Source: Oerskovia sp042887685
GTDB lineage: Bacteria; Actinomycetota; Actinomycetes; Actinomycetales; Cellulomonadaceae
Reading direction: 5' to 3'
NCBI RefSeq assembly: GCF_042887685.1
Contig: NZ_JBHVOS010000021.1
Span: forward strand, 20,701-84,700
DNA length: 64,000 nt
The notes beneath the pieces are model-generated. The model was not told the origin of the DNA and ran no database searches. It worked only from the letters and a program-made list of their open reading frames with translations. Position 1 is the stretch's first letter; every line of letters begins with the position of its first letter. The position numbers and the translations under genes were made by a program. Positions 43,141 through 50,591 of this stretch are shown one piece after another.

Positions 43141-45017
43141 CAACGGAACGGCAGCCTGCGCCCTGCGCTGCTCCCGCCCTGTTCCGACTCGTCGTTCTTG
43201 CGGGCCGGGCCCGTCCGGGGACGCGCCTCGCCCTGCCCTCCGGTCGTGATCTTCCCCCACTCCGGCGACAGCAACGGTCCTTGTCGGCCGCCGCCGTCCC
43301 GCCGCGACGGGGTGGTCGCCGCGGGGTCGGCGGGCTGCCCTGCGGCCGGGGCGCCGTCGGGGGCCGCGGGCGCGACGCCGGTGACCACGGCCGCCGCCCG
43401 CTCGCGGGCTGCGCGCCGGGGCTCGTCGACCTGCTCGGCGCCGCCCTGCCCGGGGGCGCCGACGTCGGGACGCTCGGCGGCGAGCACGGGCGCCTGCGCG
43501 ACCGCGTCCCCTCCCGTCGACCGGGTGAGGTGCCCGTCGTCCTGGCGGTCCGGGTCGCCGTAGGTCGAGGCGTAGAGCATGCGCCGGTCGCTCTTGACGC
43601 CCGCGAGCGCGATGCCGACGAGCGGCACGTTGTTGATGCGCAGTCGTTCGGAGGCCTCCGCGAGGACGGCCCGGTCGGTCTTTCCCGCGGACGCGATGAG
43701 CACCACGCCCGTCGCGTAGCGCCCGAGGATCGTCGCGTCCGCAGCGGCGAGCACGGGCGGGGCGTCGATCACGACCACCTCGGCGTCGTCGCTCAGGTCG
43801 GCGATGAGCTTTCCTGCACGGGTCGTCGCGAGGAAGTCCGCCGGGTCCATCTCCTCCTCCGGGACGGGGAAGACGCCCAGGTTGGGGATGCTGGTGGGTC
43901 GCAGCGTGTGCGGGTCGCCCGACCAGCCCTCGGGGGGCGGCAGGACCCGGTCGAGCTGAGGGCGGCGCAGGTCTCCCGAGACGGCGATGGTCCGTCGGCC
44001 GCTCAGGGCGAACGACGCCGCGAGGTTGGCGGCGATGAACGTGCGGGGCGCGTGCGGGTCTGCGGCCGTGACCACCACGACGACCTTGTCGGCCTCCGCG
44101 AGCGAGACCTGGACGGCCGTCCTGAGCTCACGGATCGACTCGGTGAACGGGGTCGCGAGCTTGCGGGAGACGGGAAGCGTGTGCGAGTGGCTGTAGTCGC
44201 GGTCCGACGTCCGCACGCCGTAGAGCTCTGCCAGGACGGGGGTCTGCGCGAGGCGGGCGGCGTCGGCCGCACCTCGCACCCGGACGTCGAGGCCGCGGCG
44301 TGCGAAGGCCAGACCGATGCCCGCGACGAGCCCGGCCAGGGCTGCGAGGGCGAGCACCGTGCTCCGCCCCAGACCGAGCGCCTCGGCGCTCGTGGCAGGC
44401 GTCTCGACCTCGGCGGGGACGGTGATCGCCCGGAGCGTGTTCGCCTGGACCGTGAGCGACGTGTAGTCGGTCACGATGGTCTCCTTCTCGGCGAGCGCGA
44501 GCGGGTCGTCCGTGACGACCGAGAGGCGGGCCGTGACTCCGGCGAGCTGCTCGGCGAGCGCCTGCCTCCTCGCGTCGAGCGCCGCGATCTGTGCGTCGCG
44601 CAGCACCGTGAGCTGGGCGACGTACGCGTCGGCGAACGCGTTGGCGACGTCCTGGGACTCCTGCGGGTCGAGGGTCTTGGCGCTGATGGCGATGACCTTC
44701 TGGCTCTCGCCGGGGTACTCCGCCGAGACCTGGGCCGCGAGCGTCGCCGGGTTGCCCGTGTAGCCGAGCGTGGTCGCGGCGGCCTGCACGACCGGGTCGG
44801 ACGTGACGTCGGCCAGGTCGGTGTCGACCGTGACCTCGACGACCTGCTCCCCGCCCTGCGCCGACTGCACGCCGACGAGCCGCACGGTCGCGGTCGCCTT
44901 GTAGACGGTCTCCTGCTGGTTGAGGTAGACGAACGCCCCGGCCACCACGACGAGCACCGCCGCCAGCACGTAGTACTTGCCGGCCCATACCGTTCGGACG
45001 AACTCTCTGACCGTCAT
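43137..45017 (-). CDS. Wzc/CpsCD-like polysaccharide co-polymerase with degenerate tyrosine-kinase domain
   Basis: The 626-residue product joins a Wzz-type domain, flanked by membrane helices at residues 14-32 and 219-239, to a cytoplasmic BY-kinase-like domain. Such proteins set chain length and export in Wzy-dependent systems. The nucleotide site is unusual: where Walker A should read G-x-G-K-S/T, residues 319-327 read ADPHAPRTF, with no P-loop lysine. Walker A' (normally D-A-D) reads VSGDLRRP (346-353). The Walker B region VVVIDAPP is kept. The tail of about 140 residues is Pro/Ala/Gly-rich and poor in tyrosine, not a Tyr cluster. It probably works as a scaffold and not as an active kinase. 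Both neighbours overlap it by 4 bp. Confidence 0.85.
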   Translation of the reverse strand: MTVREFVRTVWAGKYYVLAAVLVVVAGAFVYLNQQETVYKATATVRLVGVQSAQGGEQVVEVTVDTDLADVTSDPVVQAAATTLGYTGNPATLAAQVSAEYPGESQKVIAISAKTLDPQESQDVANAFADAYVAQLTVLRDAQIAALDARRQALAEQLAGVTARLSVVTDDPLALAEKETIVTDYTSLTVQANTLRAITVPAEVETPATSAEALGLGRSTVLALAALAGLVAGIGLAFARRGLDVRVRGAADAARLAQTPVLAELYGVRTSDRDYSHSHTLPVSRKLATPFTESIRELRTAVQVSLAEADKVVVVVTAADPHAPRTFIAANLAASFALSGRRTIAVSGDLRRPQLDRVLPPPEGWSGDPHTLRPTSIPNLGVFPVPEEEMDPADFLATTRAGKLIADLSDDAEVVVIDAPPVLAAADATILGRYATGVVLIASAGKTDRAVLAEASERLRINNVPLVGIALAGVKSDRRMLYASTYGDPDRQDDGHLTRSTGGDAVAQAPVLAAERPDVGAPGQGGAEQVDEPRRAARERAAAVVTGVAPAAPDGAPAAGQPADPAATTPSRRDGGGRQGPLLSPEWGKITTGGQGEARPRTGPARKNDESEQGGSSAGRRLPFRW

Positions 45018-46219
45018 GAGTCCCTCTCCCCCTGTGAGGTGCCGGCACCTGCGTGCACGAGGCCACGTTGCTCTTCGACGACCTCACGGAGCCGGGCGAC
45101 GAAGCGCGGGAGCGCGAAGGTCTCGACGTGCGAGGTCAGGACGTCATCCTGCCACGGGACGACCGACGCGTCCTGGACCGCCCGCGCCACGAGGTCGGGC
45201 TCGGGGGCGTCGAAGAAGGCACCGGTCACGCCCTCGACCACGGTATCGAGGTACCCGCCGTCCCGCAGGACCACCGAGGGGCGCCCGAAGGCTCCCGCCT
45301 CGAGCGGGGACAGCCCGTAGTCCTCGTACGAGGCGGCCACGAGCATCGAGCAGCTCCGGTAGAGCCAGCGCAGCTCGGGGTCGTCGACCCTGCCCAGCAG
45401 CGTCGTCCCGCCGGTGCCCGACGACGTGCCCCACCTCCCCGAGACGGGTCGACCGCGCGCCGCGAGGCCTTCGAGGCGCGCCCGGTCCGGGCCGTCCCCC
45501 ACGATCACGAGGTGGCGTCCCGCGAGGCGGGCCGCCTCGACCAGGACGTCGACGTTCTTGTAGGGCAGGAGACGTGCGACGCACAGGAGGAACCCCGGCT
45601 CGATCCCGGGGACGGGACGCTCCGGGCCTGCGGGCAGCATCGCGGGCGGCGGGGGCAGGATCTCGGCCTCGATGCCGTACGCCTCGCGGATCGCCCGCTG
45701 GGTGACGGTCGAGTTGGCGAGGTACACGTCGGCACGCTCGGCCGCGCGTCGGTCCCAGCCGCGCAGGGCCGGGCTCAGCGCGGTGAGCGCGGCGGACGCG
45801 ACGCCGCTGCGGAGCCGGTCTGCGCTGCTCGCTCCGTCCCGGCCTCCGAGGTAGCGGTCACGCTGGTAGAGCCACCTGGCGGGCGCGTGGCAGTAGACGA
45901 CCGTCCGGGCTGCCCCGCGGTATCCGTGCGCCCAGCCCGTCGAGCTCGCGAGCAGGACGTCGGCGTCGACCCGCTGCGACGAGACCGCGGGGGCGAGGAG
46001 GGGCAGCGCGAGCCGGTGGTGGCGGCGCAGCGCACCGACGCGGTCGAGCGGGGACGTCCTCAGGTCGAGCCGGGAGAACTCGGGGAACGTGCCGGCCGGG
46101 TCGTAGAGGGTCGTGTACATCGGCGAGCCGGGGAAGGCCTCGGCCAGCCACAGGGCCACCCGTTCGGCGCCCCCGCGCTGCGTCGCGTAGTCGTGCGCGA
46201 GCGCCACACCCTCGGTCAT
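45014..46219 (-). CDS. GT4-family glycosyltransferase
   Basis: The 401-residue product starts with ALAHDYATQRGGAERVALWL, the acceptor loop of a well-known GT4 subgroup, and has VVYCHAPARWLY, LCVARLLPYKNVDVLVEAA and VAASYEDYGLSPLEAGAFGR. In this last block EDYGLSPLE stands for the EGFG-x-P-x-E pattern. ATG 46219 has a GGAGG ribosome site and is preferred over an upstream in-frame start. It opens the three-gene operon that includes the Wzc-like protein. The 176 bp upstream, to pth, hold no gene. Confidence 0.9.
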   Translation of the reverse strand: MTEGVALAHDYATQRGGAERVALWLAEAFPGSPMYTTLYDPAGTFPEFSRLDLRTSPLDRVGALRRHHRLALPLLAPAVSSQRVDADVLLASSTGWAHGYRGAARTVVYCHAPARWLYQRDRYLGGRDGASSADRLRSGVASAALTALSPALRGWDRRAAERADVYLANSTVTQRAIREAYGIEAEILPPPPAMLPAGPERPVPGIEPGFLLCVARLLPYKNVDVLVEAARLAGRHLVIVGDGPDRARLEGLAARGRPVSGRWGTSSGTGGTTLLGRVDDPELRWLYRSCSMLVAASYEDYGLSPLEAGAFGRPSVVLRDGGYLDTVVEGVTGAFFDAPEPDLVARAVQDASVVPWQDDVLTSHVETFALPRFVARLREVVEEQRGLVHAGAGTSQGERDS

Positions 46220-46395
46220 CGTGCCTCCGTCGTGGGGCAGGAGACGGCCGCCCGCCCAGGTTGGATATCGATCCAGCCTAGGGCGCACGCCCCGGCCACA
46301 ACGGGCGAACCGGACACATCACCCGGGTGAAGTCCGGGCTCCCGGACCACGGCCGTCAAGGGGACGCCGACCCGTGGCGGACGGCGGCCCCGACG

Positions 46396-46995
46396 TCAGG
46401 CCTTGGTGTGGAACTTCCCCTGGGCCGCGAGCAGCCCCTCGGTGAGGACCATCTCGACGGCGTCGGCGGCGTCGTCGAGCAGGAACGGCAGCTCCTTGGC
46501 CTCCGCGCCGGAGAAGTTCTTGAGCACGTGGTCCGCGGTATCCATGCGGCCCGGTGGGCGACCGACGCCCGCGCGGACGCGCACGTAGTCGCGGGTCCCG
46601 AGAGCCTTGGTGATGTCGCGCAGGCCGTTGTGGCCGCCTTCGCCACCGCCGGACTTGAGCTTGACGTCCCCGAAGGGGATGTCCACCTCGTCGTGGACGA
46701 CGATCACGTGGTCGGGGTCGATCCCGAAGTACTGGGCGAGGCCGGCGACCGGGCCGCCCGAGGTGTTCATGTACGTCGACGGCTTGGCCAGGAGGACCCG
46801 GGGTCCTGGGGCACCACCCGGGAGGACGCCGAGGCGCGCCTCGGCCACCGCGGCACGCGCCTTGTGCGCGCTGAAGGTCGCGCCGGCCCGCCCGGCCAGG
46901 ACGTCGAGCACCATGTGCCCGACGTTGTGGCGGTTGCCCGCGTAGGTGGGTCCGGGGTTCCCGAGCCCGACGACGAGCCACGGCTGGTCGGTCAT
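46396..46995 (-). CDS. pth: Peptidyl-tRNA hydrolase
   Basis: The 199-residue product matches Pth in length and motifs. It has GLGNPGPTYAGNRHNVGHM with Asn13 and His23 in the places of the catalytic asparagine and histidine, then KPSTYMNTSGG, HDEVDIPFG and GGGEGGHNGLRDI. The enzyme frees tRNA from prematurely released peptidyl-tRNA. It lies downstream of rplY on the same strand, an old and common pairing. A strong hairpin lies in the 143 bp between them, so it may have some transcription of its own. Confidence 0.97.
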   Translation of the reverse strand: MTDQPWLVVGLGNPGPTYAGNRHNVGHMVLDVLAGRAGATFSAHKARAAVAEARLGVLPGGAPGPRVLLAKPSTYMNTSGGPVAGLAQYFGIDPDHVIVVHDEVDIPFGDVKLKSGGGEGGHNGLRDITKALGTRDYVRVRAGVGRPPGRMDTADHVLKNFSGAEAKELPFLLDDAADAVEMVLTEGLLAAQGKFHTKA

Positions 46996-47032
46996 GTCAC
47001 CTGGTCCTTCATCGACGTCTGGGGGGAACGTC

Positions 47033-47068
47033 CGAGGCGTCCGGCGCCGTACGGCACCGGACGCCTCG
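47033..47068. terminator. Hairpin between rplY and pth
   Basis: A perfect 12-bp stem (47033-47044 with 47057-47068) and a 12-base loop lie 70 bp after the rplY stop and 38 bp before the pth start. There is no T-run. It may partly terminate rplY transcripts and set the ratio of rplY to pth. Confidence 0.6.
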
Positions 47069-47138
47069 AACGTACGTGTCCTGCGGTCCTGCGGGCCGGA
47101 CCCGGCGAAGCGGGGACCGGCTCTCAGGAGGGTGAGGC

Positions 47139-47738
47139 TCAGGCCTCGGCGGCGGGAGCCTCTTCGGCTGCCTCGGCGGCCTCTGCCTCGGCAGCGACCT
47201 CGCTGCGCGGCTCGGTGATCGCGACGACCGCGAGCTCGGCGTCGCCGTGGAACACGGAGCCCTTGGGCAGCGTGATCTCGCCGGCGCGGACGATGTGCCC
47301 GGCCTCGAGGCCCTCGATCGAGACCTCGACGGAGGTCGGCAGGTGCGTGGCCTCGGCCTCGAGGAGCAGCGTCTGCGACTCGACGACGTGGATCGTGCCG
47401 GGAGCGGACTCGCCGACGACGTGCACGTTGACCTCGACCTCGACCTTCTCGCCCTTCTTCACGATGAGAAGGTCGATGTGCTCGACGACGTCCTTGACCG
47501 GGTCGCGCTGGACGTCCTTGGCGATCGCGAGGACCGCCTTGCCGTCGAGGTCGATCGAGAAGAGGGCGTTGGACTGCTTGAGGGCCAGCGTCGTCACGTG
47601 CCCGGGGAGCGCGATGTGGACGGGGTCCGTGCCGTGCCCGTACAGGACGGCAGGAATCTGGGAAGCGCGACGGATGCGACGGGCGGCACCCTTGCCGAAC
47701 TCGGTGCGGGCCTCTGCGACAAGCTTGATCTCGGACAC
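47139..47738 (-). CDS. rplY: 50S ribosomal protein L25, long CTC form
   Basis: The 199-residue product has the N-terminal L25 domain that binds 5S rRNA (KGAARRIRRASQIPAVLYGHG) and the extra beta-rich C-terminal domain of the general-stress CTC form, ending in an Ala/Glu-rich acidic tail. The GTG at 47738 has AGGAG just upstream; a start further up has no ribosome site. The 294 bp upstream to the GOLPH3-like gene contain its promoter and a leader of roughly 210 bases. Confidence 0.95.
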   Translation of the reverse strand: MSEIKLVAEARTEFGKGAARRIRRASQIPAVLYGHGTDPVHIALPGHVTTLALKQSNALFSIDLDGKAVLAIAKDVQRDPVKDVVEHIDLLIVKKGEKVEVEVNVHVVGESAPGTIHVVESQTLLLEAEATHLPTSVEVSIEGLEAGHIVRAGEITLPKGSVFHGDAELAVVAITEPRSEVAAEAEAAEAAEEAPAAEA

Positions 47739-47954
47739 GTGAACTCCTGAAGAACGGTTGCGGGCCGACCACCAGTGGGAAGCGATCGGCTGTCCGGCCG
47801 GCTGGTTGGCACCGGAGGACGGGGCGGCTGCGTCGGCGCGGGACACATGACGGGCGCACGAGGACGACCGCCCAGTCGATTACGGGGACCCTTCAGGATC
47901 CTGCTGACCTTCCGGTGTCTCACCGGCCGTCAGACGTCCCTCGCCGAGGCAACC

Positions 47955-47984
47955 GAACTACTGTACCCGGGCGCGCGACGTCAA
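47955..47984 (-). promoter_or_regulatory. Probable rplY promoter
   Basis: On the minus strand TTGACG (47979-47984) is followed after 18 bases by TAGTTC (47955-47960); an overlapping TACAGT (47960-47965) is an alternative -10. The start of transcription would lie about 210 bp before the rplY GTG, leaving a long leader with several short inverted repeats. Confidence 0.5.
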
Positions 47985-48032
47985 GGGAAACTCGCGGGGT
48001 GTCGCGGCCCGTCACCGCCACGGTGCGACCGC

Positions 48033-48728
48033 TCACGCCTGTGCGCCCGCGATGGCCAGGGTCGTGGTGAGGGCCGCGGTCGTGGCAGCCGTGATCTCCT
48101 CGACGTAGCGCCGCGTCGCCCCTGCGGCCCAGCTCCCCTCGGCGAGCTCCTTCGCGCGGTGGTCGATCTCGCGCCGCTCGGTCCCCGAGAGCTCTGCACC
48201 GGCCGCCATGACCCGGCCGGCCTGCTTCGTGGCGGCGAGGATCGCGACCAGCGCACCCGTCCGTTCGTCGGGGGAACCGCCGTCGCGCAGGACGCGCGTG
48301 AGCGTGCGTCGCACCTCGCCCTCGTGGCGCGAGTCTGCGGCCGGCCAGCGCGTCGTCGGGAAGATGCCCAGGATGCGGCCCTCCTCGCGGCGCAGCAGGC
48401 CACGCGCGACGAGCCCGTCGAGCGCGGCGTCCGCGGGCTTGGACCGGGACAGCACCTCGACCAGGCTCTTGGGCTTGGAGCCCTCCTTCGACTTGATCGT
48501 CACCAGAGCGTCGTCGAGCAGCGCGCTCCCGGTCGGCGACTGGTCACGGACCACGACACGTCCCGAGCGCCACCCCGAGGAGTCGCCCGCGAGGTCGACG
48601 CGTCCTCTCAGCGCGAGCTCGACGAGCAGCGCACCGGCCGCGACCTGCTGGAGGTACGAGGAGTCACCGACGGGCCGGCCCGTGACGTCGTCCAGCACGA
48701 GCAGGAGGTAGTCCTCGATGATGAGCAT
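48033..48728 (-). CDS. GOLPH3/VPS74-like (GPP34) family protein
   Basis: The 231-residue product has the bacterial GOLPH3-like pattern. The start IIEDYLLLVLDDVTG is followed by a hydrophobic helix with ALLVELALRGRV, a middle segment SKPADAALDGLVARGLLRREEG, and a helical C-terminal half with RTGALVAILAATKQAGRV. In eukaryotes GOLPH3 binds a phosphoinositide and holds glycosyltransferases in the Golgi. The role of bacterial members is not settled. A -10 box 6 bases before the ATG suggests a leaderless mRNA. Confidence 0.85.
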   Translation of the reverse strand: MLIIEDYLLLVLDDVTGRPVGDSSYLQQVAAGALLVELALRGRVDLAGDSSGWRSGRVVVRDQSPTGSALLDDALVTIKSKEGSKPKSLVEVLSRSKPADAALDGLVARGLLRREEGRILGIFPTTRWPAADSRHEGEVRRTLTRVLRDGGSPDERTGALVAILAATKQAGRVMAAGAELSGTERREIDHRAKELAEGSWAAGATRRYVEEITAATTAALTTTLAIAGAQA

Positions 48729-48734
48729 GCATCC

Positions 48735-48740
48735 AACCTA
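48735..48740 (-). promoter_or_regulatory. -10 box of leaderless GOLPH3-like gene
   Basis: TAGGTT on the minus strand is followed by 6 bases and then the ATG at 48728. No ribosome site is visible, in line with a leaderless transcript. Confidence 0.45.
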
Positions 48741-48790
48741 CTGGCGCCGAGGTGTCGGACGCCCTGAGAAATGTCACGATCCTGCGGCGA

Positions 48791-49462
48791 TCAGTCCGCC
48801 CAGGCCCAGCGCACGGTCACGCTCGCGTCGACCTGCTCGCGCCCCGGGTCGACGGCCGTCGCGTCGTGCGCGCCCTTGGCCGACAGCATGCGGGGCATCG
48901 GTGCGAACCCGCCGCCCTGCTCGCTCACCTCGACGACGGGGCCCAGCACGCGCCCCGCGAGGACCGCGTACTGCTCGGCCCTCGCCCGGGCGTCGGCGAA
49001 CGCCTCCTCGCGGGCCGCGACCGCGAGCGGTGCGGGGTCGCTCACCGCGAAGCGCATCGAGTCGAGCCGGGCGACAGGACCGGCCGCGCCGAGCGCTGCC
49101 CGGACGAGCTCCCCGGACGCCAGGACGTCGCGCACGGTGACCCGCAGCGTCAGGCGGGCCGTGACGGAGAACGACGTGGCGCCGTCGGGCTGCTGGGACT
49201 GCTGCGTCCAGGTGGACGTCTGCGCGGTGCGCAGGTCCTCGCCCGCGACCCCGCCGGCCAGCAGCGCCTCGCGTGCCGCGCGCACCCCCGCGTTCGCGGC
49301 GTCGAGCGCCACCTGGACGTCGGCACCGGACGCCTCGGCGCCGAGCTCGACCACGACGACGTCGGGCACCGCGGACGCGGCCCCCTGCCCGGTCGTGGTC
49401 ACCCCGGCGAGCGGGTCGAGGACGGGCTGGGTCGGCTGGGTCGGCGGGTTCACGTCTGACAT
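48791..49462 (-). CDS. SIMPL (DUF541) domain protein
   Basis: The 223-residue product has the SIMPL-domain pattern. An early block reads GVTTTGQGAASAVPDVVVVELGAE, followed by the alternating-strand region FSVTARLTLRVTVRD, then EEAFADARARAEQYAVLAGRVLGPVVEV and a final VDASVTVRWAWAD. There is no signal peptide, unlike many family members, so it is probably cytoplasmic. The function of the family is poorly known. It lies downstream of prs but behind a strong terminator, so it probably has its own promoter. ATG 49462 is chosen because the family pattern starts soon after it. Confidence 0.8.
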   Translation of the reverse strand: MSDVNPPTQPTQPVLDPLAGVTTTGQGAASAVPDVVVVELGAEASGADVQVALDAANAGVRAAREALLAGGVAGEDLRTAQTSTWTQQSQQPDGATSFSVTARLTLRVTVRDVLASGELVRAALGAAGPVARLDSMRFAVSDPAPLAVAAREEAFADARARAEQYAVLAGRVLGPVVEVSEQGGGFAPMPRMLSAKGAHDATAVDPGREQVDASVTVRWAWAD

Positions 49463-49543
49463 GCTGCCAGCCCGACGGCGTCGCCGCCCGGGTGCCACGC
49501 GCCCGGGGCACCTCGCCCCACCCGTGCGAGGGCTCCGCGAACG

Positions 49544-49589
49544 ACGACGGCCCGCCCCGTCCGACCAGGTCGGTGGGGCGGGCCGTCGT
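49544..49589. terminator. Strong hairpin after prs
   Basis: A perfect 15-bp stem (49544-49558 with 49575-49589) encloses a second short stem, CCGAC with GTCGG. It begins 18 bp after the prs stop on the minus strand. The stem is almost all G and C, with no T-run, as is common for actinobacterial terminators. Confidence 0.75.
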
Positions 49590-49607
49590 GCCGCGCGGGA
49601 CGAGCCC

Positions 49608-50591
49608 TCAGCTGTTGCCGTCGAACAACGACGTGACCGAACCGTCGTCGAAGACCTCGCGGATCGCGCGCGCCAGGAGCGGCGCGATCGACAGGACCGT
49701 GAGCTGCGGGAAGTGCTTCTCCGCGGAGATCGGGAGGGTGTCGGTCACGACGACCTCGCTCGCACCGCACTCGGACAGACGCTGCGCGGCCGGGTCGGAC
49801 AGGACACCGTGCGTCGCCGCGACGATGACGGACTTGGCACCCGCCGCGAGGCAGACCTTGACGGCCTCGGCGATCGTGCCGCCCGTGTCGATCAGGTCGT
49901 CGACGAGGACGCAGTCGCGACCCTCGACGTCTCCCACGACGCGGTTCGCGACGGCCTGGTTGGGGCGCGTGATGTCGCGCGTCTTGTGGACGAACGCGAG
50001 CGGTCCGCCACCGAGCTTCGCGGCCCACTGCTCGGCGACGCGGATACGACCCGCGTCGGGCGAGACGACCGTGACGTTCGACGTGTCGACGCGCGTACGG
50101 ACGTAGTCCGTGAGGATCGGCATGGCCCACAGGTGGTCCACGGGACCGTCGAAGAAGCCCTGCGTCTGCGCGGCGTGCAGGTCGACGCTCATGAGGCGGT
50201 CGGCCCCGGCCGTGCGGAACAGGTCCGCGATGAGACGGGCCGAGATCGGCTCGCGACCGCGGTGCTTCTTGTCCTGGCGACCGTAGCCGTAGAAGGGCTG
50301 GACGACCGTGATGGTCTTGGCCGAGGCGCGCTTGGCCGCGTCGACCATGAGCAGCTGCTCCATGATCCACTGGTTGATCGGCGCCGTGTGGCTCTGCAGG
50401 AGGAAGATGTCCGCACCGCGGACGCTCTCCCCGAAACGGACGTAGATCTCGCCGTTGGCGAAGTCGTACGCGGTCGTGGGGAGCAGGTCGATGCCCAGCT
50501 CCCGCGCGACGTCCTTGGCAAGCTCGGGGTGCGCGCGCCCGGACGCGAGGACGAGGGACTTGTCCCCGTTGCCGGCGATCGTGCTGCTCAT
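49608..50591 (-). CDS. prs: Ribose-phosphate pyrophosphokinase (PRPP synthase)
   Basis: The 327-residue product is a class I PRPP synthase. It makes phosphoribosyl pyrophosphate from ribose 5-phosphate and ATP for nucleotide, histidine, tryptophan and NAD synthesis, and in many actinobacteria for the arabinan precursor. Motifs are FYGYGRQDKKHRGREPISA (ATP loop), DLHAAQTQGFF (metal site) and DCVLVDDLIDTGGT (PRPP loop). Its ATG overlaps the stop of glmU by 4 bp, so the two are translated together. Confidence 0.97.
   Translation of the reverse strand: MSSTIAGNGDKSLVLASGRAHPELAKDVARELGIDLLPTTAYDFANGEIYVRFGESVRGADIFLLQSHTAPINQWIMEQLLMVDAAKRASAKTITVVQPFYGYGRQDKKHRGREPISARLIADLFRTAGADRLMSVDLHAAQTQGFFDGPVDHLWAMPILTDYVRTRVDTSNVTVVSPDAGRIRVAEQWAAKLGGGPLAFVHKTRDITRPNQAVANRVVGDVEGRDCVLVDDLIDTGGTIAEAVKVCLAAGAKSVIVAATHGVLSDPAAQRLSECGASEVVVTDTLPISAEKHFPQLTVLSIAPLLARAIREVFDDGSVTSLFDGNS

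Noticed and set aside
47739..48032. A riboswitch in the long rplY leader
   Set aside because: Short inverted repeats are present, but no known riboswitch core or conserved motif could be recognised.
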